This document shows, one piece after another, positions 52,043-60,879 of a DNA stretch of 64,000 nt (the first letter of the stretch is position 1; each line of letters opens with the position of its first letter). The notes beneath the pieces are model-generated. The model did not search any database. It worked only from the letters and a program-made list of their open reading frames with translations, and was not told where the DNA came from. The translations under genes were made by a program, and so were the position numbers. The DNA lies in the NCBI GenBank assembly GCA_964518635.1, contig CAZFGK010000001.1:1-64000 (forward strand). Reading direction: 5' to 3'. This DNA is from CAZFGK01 sp964518635. Lineage in GTDB: Bacteria > Zixibacteria > MSB-5A5 > GN15 > FEB-12.

Positions 52043-53941
52043 TTATCCAACGAGAGAGCCACCCTCGAGCTTGCGAAGACTCTCTCTAATTTTGGCATTA
52101 TACGGGAAGAATGGGAATTCCTTGAGAATATGGCGATAGATGCGGATAGTCTCGGTCATCCGTTCGGCGTCCCCCAGGAGGAGATCGGCTTCGATTTTCA
52201 GTCCGTACGGTAGATAATGGGACTGTGGAAATTCGGTCTTGAGACGACCAAGATAGCCGACCGCGCGGGAGGTATCCGCCCGCGAAAGGGCGACTTCGGC
52301 AAGTCGAAAGAGGGCCAGCGGAGCGAGAATCTGATTTTCATTGGTTGAGAGTGACTGCAACAATGCAACCGCACTGTCTGGATGATGAAGGAATCGCTCT
52401 TTCTCGGCTTCAACATAGATCGACAGTAGCGAGTTTGAAGAATCGGCATCGGTGAAGACTACCAGATGGGTAATCGCATCATTGGTGTAGAAGCCGCGAG
52501 GGTAGTCGATCATAAATCTGCGCATCGCAGTCTTGGCAGAATCAATATTCCCTTCGAACAGATCGAGAAGCGCCAAATGATACAGCCCCTCTTCGATGAA
52601 ATCCTCACGGTCGAGCATGCCGCGTGTGGTGTCAGTTAATCGGGTCCATTCAGCCCTTGCTTGAGCGAATTTTCCGGATTGCGCCAGCGCAAATGGTCTG
52701 GCACGCATCGCCCCCGGATGATACCCACCACGGGAAGTGGCCGTCGCTGAATCAAATGAGACAAGAGCTTCATTCGGTCGCTGCGTCTCATCTAGCTGCA
52801 TTAGGCCAAGCTGATACCATGCCTCTGGGGCATCCCGTGGGGCCTTCTTTGCGGCAATGATGACTCTATAGATCGAATCTGCCTGCTGGTATTTCTGAAG
52901 GCCGCGATAGGCGGCTGCCATTGAAAACTGGACCTCGCCGACCAGATAACTTCCGACATGACGGCTTAGAAAAACTCCGGCTCCTCGCAGTGCTTCGGAG
53001 TATGCCTTTTTGTCGACACAGAGTCGAACGTGCCGTTGGAGTACCTGTCCGTGCATCGGATCGGCCGAATCCTGTCGTATCGCGAGGGTGAGGGCCTCGT
53101 CGAATCGGCCGGAAATGATCAAGTGATTCATCAGCACATACGGCAGCGATCCCTCGAAGTAATTCATCTTCGCGACAATAAGCCCTTCGACTTCTACTGC
53201 CGATTCACCATAACTGAGCAATTGCTGCAATCGACGCTCTGCTTCGGCGGCCTCGATAGTGGTATCACCAGCGAGCAGCGGAAGATAGGTCTCAGCGGCG
53301 AGTCGATACTGCCGCTGACGCTCAAGGCACAACCCCTCGTCGAGGCGAAACAGGAGAGAGTCATTGAACTCTTTTCGAAATTGTGAAATCACTGCTCGGC
53401 AGGAATCGTACAGCGCATGATCAAGCATGCTGCCAACCAGCATTTGCAATTTCTTTGGACCACCCGGTTTGATGGCATCAATGGCGAGTCGATAATGGGT
53501 CATCGACTCTTCAACTTTCACTCGATCAGCGAGTAATTCTGCAAGCAGGATGCGATTGCTTATATTTCCCGGGTTGCCAGCAAGCAGACGACGAACGAGA
53601 ACTTCTGCCTTCCCTTTTTCACCAATTTCGAGATAGCAGCTCTTGAGAAGATTGGCGACGACATCATTGGTCGGGTCTTCTTCCAGTACCATTTCGAGTA
53701 ATCCGGCGGCGGGTTCATATCGCCGTTCTCGAATCAATTTTCGCGCACTGGTCAGTTTGTCGGCACTGGTCTGATCATCCGCAGCACCGACGCCGCTTTC
53801 ATCGATAGTCGGCCATTCACCGAGCGGCGGGATTTTTATTGAGTCGATAATATGCGCCTGCGCCTGCACTGTCGCAGCGTCAGCGATGGTAAACAGCAAG
53901 AGTCCCACCGCGCATGAGAGCGCACCAGAGAGAATTCTCAT
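52043..53941 (-). CDS. Exported tetratricopeptide-repeat protein
   Basis: 632 residues from the ATG at 53941; a GTG at 53959 would add six residues and is equally possible. Signal peptide about 1-27 ('RILSGALSCAVGLLLFTIADA'). At least ten TPR-like helical pairs cover residues ~55-620, for example 'ARKLIRERRYEPAAGLLEMV', 'AWYQLGLMQLDETQRPNEAL' and 'AVGYLGRLKTEFPQSHYLPY'. Probably a periplasmic scaffold working with the DUF4175 protein 33 bp upstream. Confidence 0.85.
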   Translation of the reverse strand: MRILSGALSCAVGLLLFTIADAATVQAQAHIIDSIKIPPLGEWPTIDESGVGAADDQTSADKLTSARKLIRERRYEPAAGLLEMVLEEDPTNDVVANLLKSCYLEIGEKGKAEVLVRRLLAGNPGNISNRILLAELLADRVKVEESMTHYRLAIDAIKPGGPKKLQMLVGSMLDHALYDSCRAVISQFRKEFNDSLLFRLDEGLCLERQRQYRLAAETYLPLLAGDTTIEAAEAERRLQQLLSYGESAVEVEGLIVAKMNYFEGSLPYVLMNHLIISGRFDEALTLAIRQDSADPMHGQVLQRHVRLCVDKKAYSEALRGAGVFLSRHVGSYLVGEVQFSMAAAYRGLQKYQQADSIYRVIIAAKKAPRDAPEAWYQLGLMQLDETQRPNEALVSFDSATATSRGGYHPGAMRARPFALAQSGKFAQARAEWTRLTDTTRGMLDREDFIEEGLYHLALLDLFEGNIDSAKTAMRRFMIDYPRGFYTNDAITHLVVFTDADSSNSLLSIYVEAEKERFLHHPDSAVALLQSLSTNENQILAPLALFRLAEVALSRADTSRAVGYLGRLKTEFPQSHYLPYGLKIEADLLLGDAERMTETIRIYRHILKEFPFFPYNAKIRESLRKLEGGSLVG

Positions 53942-53974
53942 GCGAAATCCGGAGATCACAGACTCTTCAATCTC

Positions 53975-56900
53975 TTACTGCGCGGATCCGGTTGACTGAC
54001 GTGATCGTTCCGCTTCCAGCAACGCCCGGAAATAGGCCTTGATCTGCGCTTCGTATTGTTGCGGGTAGCCCTCACCTAAAAATTGCTTGAGACGATCTTC
54101 AAATCGCTGATCATCACCAAGATCACCGGCAAGATCGGGCGGAAGATAGACTGGGTTTGTGGTCGCGGTGGAGGCCTGACGATCAGGATTGAAATCACGA
54201 CGCTGCAACGAGCGAGTCGCTTCGAGCATGCGAGAGAGAATTTTCAACTGACGATCGGCGGTCTCTTCACCGGGTTCACCGTCACTGAGATCTTCTTCCA
54301 CCTTCCCCATTTCACGCGCGATATCATCGAGTCGACCAAGAAGCTGACGTGAGTTCCCGAATTCCTTCTGAAGCTCTTCCATCTGCTTACGAATCTGCCC
54401 CTGCTCCCCGGCAAGACGTTTCAGTCCCTCCTTCATTCGCTGCGTTGCTTCAGAGTTTCCGTTCTGTGGGGTACCGTTCTTCCCCATCTTGCCGCCGGGA
54501 TTCTGGCACATCCCCTTGGTCTCTTCATTCAGCTTCTGCTGCTTCTTGGAAAGGGCGTCAAGCTGCGGCATACCGTTGCTGCAACTGTTGTTCGACGGGT
54601 TATTGCATTGCTTCTGCTGATCGAGTGACTCCATCAGTTTCGCCGTTGCCTTGTTGATCTCTCCCATTGCGTCACGTTGGCGAGTCGACCCCGCCTGGGC
54701 ATTTTTGCGACTCAGAAAATCGGTCGCCGATTTCATCTCCTCCTGCGCACCAGCGAGCATGCGGCTGAGTTCACCAGAAATAAACGGTGATGACTTGGCA
54801 AGATGTGCAATCTGCTGTTTTAATGCTTCGGTGGTGGCGGCAAGTTCCTGCTGATCTGAAGCGAGATTCTGCAGATTCATGCTCTGGGTCATCGCCTGAG
54901 CAGTCTGCGACATCAGCTCTTCCTGTTTCCCGGAGACCGTATTGGAATTATCGATTGCTTCACGGATGGCACGCGCCATCTGTTCATTTGATTTCGACTG
55001 CATTGCCATCTGCTCTTTTTGCATTTTTTCGAGCATGTCAGCAAGTTTCTTCTCGGCCTCTTTCCCTTCACTCTTCGACTGCTCTTTGTCGGATTGCTGC
55101 ATCGATTTGGAAGATTTCTCCATGTTCTTTTCGGCATCATTCTTTTCGAGTGCCTCGGCGAATTTCTTCACCTCTTCGGAGTCTTCCATCTTGGCATCTT
55201 TTTGCAGCTCTTTCAGCTCACTCGCCTCTTTCTTGAGGTCATCCATCTTTTTTTGTAGCTCATCCTGCTTCGGAGCGAGTTCGGAAAGTTCTTTTGGATC
55301 TTTCTTTTCGGTCTGATCGTTTAATGCTTCCTGTTCACGGAGCAGTTCTTCTGCTTTGCGAATCATCGCTTCCATTTTCTGTTCAAGCTGCATGCGCTTC
55401 AGAAGGGCAAGGGTGCGATCCAGACGTTCGAGCATCTCCTGCTGCGATTCCTGATACTCTTTCATTGCCTCTTCAATCTGCTGCTTATCCATGCTCTTGA
55501 GTGCATCCTGAAGTTTCTTCTGTGCTTCGCGCATCTCTGGAGTGGCGACTTCCTCAAACAGTTTCTGGATCGCTTCCATCTTCTCCATGACCTCGCGACT
55601 CATCACCGCCTGATCACGAAGTTTCTCCATCTGTTCATCCATCGACTTGGCGACTGAGTCGATTTTCTTGATCAGCTCTTCCTGCGCCTTTGCAGTTGCG
55701 TCGATTTCCTGCTGCTGTTGCCATTCTGGCTTGGCGCTGTTTTTCTGTTCAGCTTCGAGCTTGCGAGTGGTCTGTTTCAGACGCTCCGCCAGCTGCTTCC
55801 CTTCCCGCAGAATCTCTTCGGTCTTGCTGATTCTCTCTTCCCCGCCGGACTCGGCTTGATAGGTGATCTCTTCAAGGGAGGGATAACGGGCGATATACTC
55901 TTTGCTCTTGGATGTCTTCGGACCACTTACGCGGTCGTTGTCGGTGACTTCGAAATAGTAGGCCACCTGATCACCGGGGAACATCTTGAGTGACGACAAA
56001 TCCCAGTTGAAATCGATATCACCGTCGGTAGTGATCGTACTCGGATAGTGCAGTACAGCAACCCGCTCGGTAGCTTTCTTTCCATCTTGTGTAAGTGTGA
56101 ATTTCAGAGCGAGAGAGCTGAATCCGAAATCGTCACTGATATGCAGCAAAATCGGAATTCCCATCGCATCTGAAAGAGTCACATCCGTTCCCGGTTTGAG
56201 CACATCGATGGAAGGATACAAGTCGGGTTGCGCAGTAAGTGCATACCGAATCGGATCAGGATTGGTCTCGTTCAGACGATTGTGAAGTTCGACATGATAA
56301 GAAAGTGAGCGGTCAAGGGTGATGGTGGTTTCAATTGACTTGTCGGTAATGGTCATCACCTGACGAATGGTATCATCGATCACGAGTGTCGCTTCCGTCA
56401 TCGGGTCATTGGTCGTCGCCTGAATAACCACACGACTGCCCGTGATAGCCGAGCCATTCCCTTCATTCGCTGGAAGATTCAGTGTCGGTCTCTTGGTATA
56501 GGATGGCGGATAGACGGTGAGAGCCATGCTCTCGATATGCGGACGATCAACCACCGCGATTCGAATAAGCTCAGTTTCGAGCTCTCCAGCTTTCAGCTGA
56601 TACTCAACCGCCGCACTCACTTTTCGCAGTGGAAGAGCGACTCGGATCGAATCACCACGTGCACCGAGGGAGATGCGCTTCAACGCTGAGGACTGGTCGA
56701 TCAGATTAATTGATTCTGTCTGCCAATCTCCTCCTTCGAGGCGATAGCGCAGGGTGGCTGCACGGGGGAGACGTTCTCCAATCAAGAGTCCGCCAATTTC
56801 CAGATCAGCAAAACGAACAACCTCACCGCCGTTACTCAGCGGAAAGAGTGAGTACGGAACCGGCGGAGCGACTTTGGTCAATGGGTTAGCGTAGACTTCA

Positions 56901-57442
56901 ACCGCGTATCGAAAGAATGCCGGAAATGCAAAAAGAGTGATGATCGTCGCGACCATCGCAAGTCCGGCATACCGGCTGGAGCGAACGAGTTGCGCGGTCG
57001 ATGTCACACTGGCAAAATCGATCTCGGATGATCGTCGAACGGCATTGACATGAGTGGCTTCAACGAGTTCTGCCGAATACCCTTCCGGCTGCGGCTGCAT
57101 TGCGAATTGTACTGCCGCGATCAGCTGCCCTTTGAGATCTGGATACTTCGATTCAAGAGCAAGAGCGGTCGATTCGACTGAACCATGCCGCATTGATTTT
57201 ACAAACCAGCGGATCGCCGGAGCAATTACTGCTGCGACGGCAAGAGCCAATAATGAAAGTTTCAACCAGACCGGCAACACAACAAAAGCCGCAATGAGTG
57301 AGAGCAGGAACCAGGCAGCAACGCCGATGGCAAGAACGGTGCAGAGTCCGGCAAGCAGGAGGATCTGACGCTGACGAGTCAGTACCTGTTGCAAGCGCAA
57401 GAGAAGATCACGAGTCGAGTGTGGGCGAGTTGCTTCGTTCAT
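53975..57442 (-). CDS. DUF4175 large membrane protein with long Gln/Glu/Lys coiled coil
   Basis: 1155 residues. Two hydrophobic helices (about 27-75, with R-R between) and a third near 155-180. Residues ~195-510 are an extracytoplasmic beta-rich region ('IESMALTVYPPSYTKRPTLN', then strand-rich D-D-F-G-F-S-S-L). Residues ~520-1050 form a very long charged coiled coil rich in Gln, Glu, Lys and Met, then a tail with 'LDDIAREMGKVEEDL' and the conserved 'YLPPDL'. DUF4175 proteins occur with DUF4159 and BatA/MoxR genes; function unknown, envelope role inferred. Confidence 0.85.
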   Translation of the reverse strand: MNEATRPHSTRDLLLRLQQVLTRQRQILLLAGLCTVLAIGVAAWFLLSLIAAFVVLPVWLKLSLLALAVAAVIAPAIRWFVKSMRHGSVESTALALESKYPDLKGQLIAAVQFAMQPQPEGYSAELVEATHVNAVRRSSEIDFASVTSTAQLVRSSRYAGLAMVATIITLFAFPAFFRYAVEVYANPLTKVAPPVPYSLFPLSNGGEVVRFADLEIGGLLIGERLPRAATLRYRLEGGDWQTESINLIDQSSALKRISLGARGDSIRVALPLRKVSAAVEYQLKAGELETELIRIAVVDRPHIESMALTVYPPSYTKRPTLNLPANEGNGSAITGSRVVIQATTNDPMTEATLVIDDTIRQVMTITDKSIETTITLDRSLSYHVELHNRLNETNPDPIRYALTAQPDLYPSIDVLKPGTDVTLSDAMGIPILLHISDDFGFSSLALKFTLTQDGKKATERVAVLHYPSTITTDGDIDFNWDLSSLKMFPGDQVAYYFEVTDNDRVSGPKTSKSKEYIARYPSLEEITYQAESGGEERISKTEEILREGKQLAERLKQTTRKLEAEQKNSAKPEWQQQQEIDATAKAQEELIKKIDSVAKSMDEQMEKLRDQAVMSREVMEKMEAIQKLFEEVATPEMREAQKKLQDALKSMDKQQIEEAMKEYQESQQEMLERLDRTLALLKRMQLEQKMEAMIRKAEELLREQEALNDQTEKKDPKELSELAPKQDELQKKMDDLKKEASELKELQKDAKMEDSEEVKKFAEALEKNDAEKNMEKSSKSMQQSDKEQSKSEGKEAEKKLADMLEKMQKEQMAMQSKSNEQMARAIREAIDNSNTVSGKQEELMSQTAQAMTQSMNLQNLASDQQELAATTEALKQQIAHLAKSSPFISGELSRMLAGAQEEMKSATDFLSRKNAQAGSTRQRDAMGEINKATAKLMESLDQQKQCNNPSNNSCSNGMPQLDALSKKQQKLNEETKGMCQNPGGKMGKNGTPQNGNSEATQRMKEGLKRLAGEQGQIRKQMEELQKEFGNSRQLLGRLDDIAREMGKVEEDLSDGEPGEETADRQLKILSRMLEATRSLQRRDFNPDRQASTATTNPVYLPPDLAGDLGDDQRFEDRLKQFLGEGYPQQYEAQIKAYFRALLEAERSRQSTGSAQ

Positions 57443-57534
57443 AGTGCTATCCTGCTCTTTGTAGGCGTGTTCGCTTCTATTTTTCGGTCAGGGCAACGGG
57501 CGTGAGCCCAGTGAATATGTACTAGCTCCGGTTT

Positions 57535-58317
57535 CTAATATAACATCGAATAGGCCAAAAGGTTTGCCCCCATTTTCAGGGCAAGCGCTCGTTTCTCTGG
57601 CGGGTCGTTATGGACCTGTGGGTCTTCCCAGCCATCCCCGATATCGGATTCGACCAGAAAATAGACCGCCAGGCGACCATCGATTTCGATCCCATACCCA
57701 CGAGGGGCCTCGGCGTCATGTTGGTGTATTTTCGGCGGACCGGAGGGGAAATCGTACATGACATGATAAATCGGATGATCAAAAGTCGGCTCGATTAGCT
57801 CCCGTTCGGGGTATATCTCCCGCATCTCCTTGAGAAAGCTCTCCGACATCCCGTAAGAGTCATTCACAAAGAGAAAACCGCCGGCCTCGAGCCAGTTCCG
57901 GAGATGCTCTCTTTCCTCTTCGGAGAAACGGATCACCCCATGCCCGGTGGCAAAGAGAAAGGGGTAAGCAGCAAGCTCGAGATCGGTCAGACGGATCGCT
58001 TTTTCGAGGGTATCGACCGGGATATCGGTGTTGTCACGGATGTAGCGGAGGAAATTCGGGAGAGCCGATGCCCCCCAATACCAGTCCCCTCCCCCGTCAT
58101 ACTGGAGGCGAGCAACACGGGCGGCACCCGGATTCGGGGTAGTTCGCCGGATAGTCAGGTCGGTGGAGGTACCGGCAGGACGTGGGCGAAGAACCGGCTG
58201 GAGTGAACCGGGCTGATTTGGCTGGGAGGAGAGAGGGGTTAAACTGACAAGAATCAGCACCAAGAATGCGAAAAAGGAGGAAAGGAGAGAAAATGAAAGG
58301 TTGCGATGCGGATTCAT
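57535..58317 (-). CDS. Exported DUF4159-domain protein
   Basis: 260 residues. Signal peptide about 1-31. The DUF4159 domain (about 65-258) begins 'VARLQYDGGGDWYWGASALP', with 'YPFLFATGHGVIRFSEEE', 'LRNWLEAGGFLFVNDSYGM', 'DHPIYHVMYDFPSGPPKI' and 'LAVYFLVESDIGDGWED'. The domain is a class-I glutamine-amidotransferase-like fold, role unknown. First gene of the DUF4159-DUF4175-TPR run; its -10 TATAAT is six bases before the ATG and no Shine-Dalgarno sequence is present. Confidence 0.9.
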   Translation of the reverse strand: MNPHRNLSFSLLSSFFAFLVLILVSLTPLSSQPNQPGSLQPVLRPRPAGTSTDLTIRRTTPNPGAARVARLQYDGGGDWYWGASALPNFLRYIRDNTDIPVDTLEKAIRLTDLELAAYPFLFATGHGVIRFSEEEREHLRNWLEAGGFLFVNDSYGMSESFLKEMREIYPERELIEPTFDHPIYHVMYDFPSGPPKIHQHDAEAPRGYGIEIDGRLAVYFLVESDIGDGWEDPQVHNDPPEKRALALKMGANLLAYSMLY

Positions 58318-58323
58318 GCGGGG

Positions 58324-58353
58324 ATTATACGCTCAGAGAGGGTGGTTTGGCTA
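58324..58353 (-). promoter_or_regulatory. Promoter with -10 abutting the DUF4159 start codon (leaderless candidate)
   Basis: On the minus strand: -35 TAGCCA (58353-58348), 18-base spacer, perfect -10 TATAAT (58329-58324). Six bases separate it from the ATG at 58317. Confidence 0.55.
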
Positions 58354-58422
58354 AGAGAGAAGATAAGAATTTGTCAGAGTTCTTGGTCCCCCATAGCGCA
58401 GTACTGGACCGATTTCTTTCCT

Positions 58423-58496
58423 GTCATGCTGAGCTTGTCGAAGCATGACTTCTCATGCTATCCGCTGAAGTCACCCTTCGACAAGCTCAGGGTGAC
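58423..58496. repeat. Inverted pair of hairpin repeats with constant loop and covarying stems
   Basis: First copy (58423-58449): arms GTCATGC and GCATGAC around loop TGAGCTTGTCGAA. Second copy (58470-58496), reversed: arms GTCACCC and GGGTGAC around the reverse complement of the same 13-base loop. Both stems are perfect although two base pairs differ. The sequence resembles a dispersed palindromic repeat I have seen in many unrelated bacterial genomes; I cannot name it with certainty. Confidence 0.75.
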
Positions 58497-58502
58497 AGGA
58501 TT

Positions 58503-58535
58503 GGCTGGGTGGCAGCCTTATGCGAATCACTTTCG
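58503..58535 (+). repeat. Degenerate single end of the GGCTGGGTGGC repeat family
   Basis: Begins GGCTGGGTGGCA and shares CTTATG and GAATCA with the copy at 59663, but the hairpin is shortened. It lies directly after the hairpin pair at 58423-58496. Confidence 0.5.
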
Positions 58536-58592
58536 TCGAGGAATTGACTTAGAAAGGGGGAATCTGCTATCTCTACTTGCAAGAGTATACGG

Positions 58593-59651
58593 GTGGCAAC
58601 GAATTCACATATGACATTTTTCTTACTGGTGGCGTTTTGTCTCTTTTTGGGCTGCGAACGAAAACCAATCGAGCCGAAGCCGAAAACTGAGTACTATTAC
58701 TTTCTCGTTGCTCTCAATCCTGAATCGGTGACTCTTTTCCGGTTTGATACGAAGACAAGGCAAGTCGACAGCACTGAGATATCGGGAGGCTCCAACACGT
58801 TTGTAGATGCTACCTACTCCCCAGCAACTGATCGATTGTACATCACAGTAAAATCTTCTGTGGCTGTGCTTGACCCATCGACAATGCTTGTTGTCGATTC
58901 ACTGAACTACGATGTGCGACATATAACAGTTTCAAATGATGGCGGGATCCTGGCAATGGAAATGCAGGGTGGTGGGCTCACTTTCCTTGATGCTCGAACA
59001 AAAAGCGTCATCAAAGTTCTATCCCGCAAGACCGGGAGAGGCACTTTCTCAGTCGATGGCAAATCCTTCAGTTGCACAATAGGGGACGGAGGAGATCCTG
59101 AAGGCTTCGATATCGCCTTGGTTGATTTGCTAACTTGGGAGGTGACGGACCATTTTCCGGGGAATGCGTCGCTTTCAAGTACTTTTGAGCAAACCGAAAA
59201 GATGTGGTACTGCTACTTTACTGCACCGTTTTACGCTGGCTACATGTTTCGTGCAAACAGTGCCGATTCGGTCTTGGATGAACTGATCGTCGACCCCGGA
59301 GTCGGTAGGATGTTGTACGAACGTAGAAAGCGAAGAATCTATTTTACGGCTCCCGGGAACTTCATTTCCTCTATGCCAAGACCTTTTCTTTATTGGACGA
59401 ACGCTGATTCTCTAGACCACTTAGACTCAATAGATGTCAGTGAAGTGCAAAATGATGGCTATTGGCCAGAATTTGTCGCCGATGGTATAGCCAAATCAGA
59501 GGACGGCAATCTAATCGTCTACGCTGAGTCTGCTCAGGATCGTCTTCTTGTGTTACGCCAATCCGACAACAGAATAGTAGATACTATCGCTTTCGGAAGG
59601 GGCTTTGCAGAAGTAGCATTGCCCGCAGTTGTGTCTCAACGCTCAGAATAG
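58593..59651 (+). CDS. Lipoprotein with beta-propeller-like repeats
   Basis: 352 residues from a GTG at 58593 (AAGAG seven bases upstream); an ATG at 58611 is also in frame. A short hydrophobic stretch ends in lipobox F-L-G-C (Cys at residue 21 of the longer form), so it is probably lipid-anchored. The rest has the seven-stranded pattern of YncE/WD40-like propellers: 'FRFDTKTRQVDSTEI', 'AVLDPSTMLVVDSL', 'LTFLDARTKSVIKVL', 'LLVLRQSDNRIVDTIAF'. It lies alone between repeat elements and is AT-richer than its neighbours, so it may have been acquired. Function unknown. Confidence 0.8.
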   Translation: MATNSHMTFFLLVAFCLFLGCERKPIEPKPKTEYYYFLVALNPESVTLFRFDTKTRQVDSTEISGGSNTFVDATYSPATDRLYITVKSSVAVLDPSTMLVVDSLNYDVRHITVSNDGGILAMEMQGGGLTFLDARTKSVIKVLSRKTGRGTFSVDGKSFSCTIGDGGDPEGFDIALVDLLTWEVTDHFPGNASLSSTFEQTEKMWYCYFTAPFYAGYMFRANSADSVLDELIVDPGVGRMLYERRKRRIYFTAPGNFISSMPRPFLYWTNADSLDHLDSIDVSEVQNDGYWPEFVADGIAKSEDGNLIVYAESAQDRLLVLRQSDNRIVDTIAFGRGFAEVALPAVVSQRSE

Positions 59652-59662
59652 GATGACCCGCT

Positions 59663-59884
59663 GGCTGGGTGGCACACCTATTCTTATGGGTGTGAATCAG
59701 TGGCGTGGTCTTCAAATCTTGGGAAAACATGACGAAGGAAGAATTTCATTTAGACATAACTCGACGAGTGCAAAAGATCGTGTGAAGTTGGCTCTGCCTC
59801 TTGGGATGAACTTAGACGAAAAATCTGTGAGTGCGGGGGGCATCACCGACTTCACACCCGTCAGAACGGGTGTGCCACCTAGCC
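59663..59884. mobile_element. MITE-like element of the GGCTGGGTGGC family
   Basis: Left end 59663-59705 and inverted right end 59841-59884 share the outer GGCTGGGTGGC/GCCACCTAGCC and inner GAATCAGTG/CACCGACTTC blocks with the element at 20158-20453. Between these blocks each end has a hairpin (CACACC..GGGTGTG) whose sequence differs from that at 20 kb but still pairs. The 135-bp interior has no gene and little similarity to the other element. Confidence 0.65.
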
Positions 59885-59920
59885 AAAAAAAAATGGCGGG
59901 TTGGTAGACAACCCGCCATT
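59885..59920 (-). terminator. Rho-independent terminator of secD-secF
   Basis: Twelve-base perfect stem AATGGCGGGTTG (59892-59903) and CAACCCGCCATT (59909-59920), five-base loop, followed on the minus strand by a run of T residues (59891-59885). Confidence 0.92.
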
Positions 59921-59943
59921 ACAGTCACATTTCAAAAACGAAA

Positions 59944-60870
59944 CTACTTCGTACGGCGCGGACTCGCGGCTTCCCATTCAACCAGAATCGGGCTCGCTAC
60001 AAAAATCGAGCTGTAGGTTCCGACGAGAATCCCCAGAATCATCGCCAGCGAGAAGTTGCGAAGCACTTCCCCTCCGAAGAAATACAACACCACTACTACG
60101 AGCAGAACGGTCATCGACGTATTCAATGTCCGTGACAGTGTTTCGTTAATCGATGAATTGATTGACTTGATGAAATCGGCCTTTGCGCGGAATTTCTTGA
60201 AATTCTCACGGATTCGATCAAAGACCACCACCGTATCGGTGAGTGAATATCCAGCCAGGGTTAGCAGTGCAGTCACAAACAGAAGATCGAATTCGAGTCC
60301 AAAGACCCAGAAGATTCCGATCACGGCGAGGACATCATGGAATGTCGCAATCGTCGCGGCGACACCGAACCGGAAATCGAAACGAACCGCAATGTAGGCG
60401 AGAATACCAAGCAATGAGATGATAATCGCGTAGCTCGTATCCTTGCGAAGAGTCTGACCAACCGCCGGGCCGATCAGATGATGCGATTCAACGGTGAAGG
60501 TATTCCCCGGAAACGAAGTCTGCATGATGGTCTGCACACTTGCGAGTCGTTCTTTCCCTTCGGCTTCAGTCTGCGGTCGTTTCACTTTCACGATAAAAGT
60601 GTTCGGCTTGGATGCATCGGCGATGTTTGTGACGGAGGCATCACTGAACTCAGTTCCAATAGCAGCGCGAACCTGATCGATGGTTACGGTCTGGGCAAAG
60701 TTCCCCTGCACCATTACCCCACCGGCGAAATCGATCCCCATCTCGGCTTTTCCAAGTCCTATCATGACGATCCCGATGATTCCGAGCACACTCAGAATAC
60801 CGGATATGAGAAAGGCGATTTTCCGTTTTCCAAGAAAATCGAATGCGGTCTCTCCAATTATTCTAAACAT
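59944..60870 (-). CDS. secF: Protein translocase subunit SecF
   Basis: 308 residues, six membrane helices. Landmarks: 'GMGIDFAGGVMVQ'-like 'EMGIDFAGGVMVQGNF' (about 45), 'VGQTLRKDTSYAIIISLLGI', 'RFDFRFGVAATIATFHDVLA', 'LTLAGYSLTDTVVVFDRIRE' and 'SRTLNTSMTVLLVVVVLYFF'. With SecD it uses the proton gradient to pull proteins across the inner membrane. AAGGAG precedes the ATG; it follows secD by nine bases. Confidence 0.97.
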   Translation of the reverse strand: MFRIIGETAFDFLGKRKIAFLISGILSVLGIIGIVMIGLGKAEMGIDFAGGVMVQGNFAQTVTIDQVRAAIGTEFSDASVTNIADASKPNTFIVKVKRPQTEAEGKERLASVQTIMQTSFPGNTFTVESHHLIGPAVGQTLRKDTSYAIIISLLGILAYIAVRFDFRFGVAATIATFHDVLAVIGIFWVFGLEFDLLFVTALLTLAGYSLTDTVVVFDRIRENFKKFRAKADFIKSINSSINETLSRTLNTSMTVLLVVVVLYFFGGEVLRNFSLAMILGILVGTYSSIFVASPILVEWEAASPRRTK

Positions 60871-60879
60871 GGATGCTCC

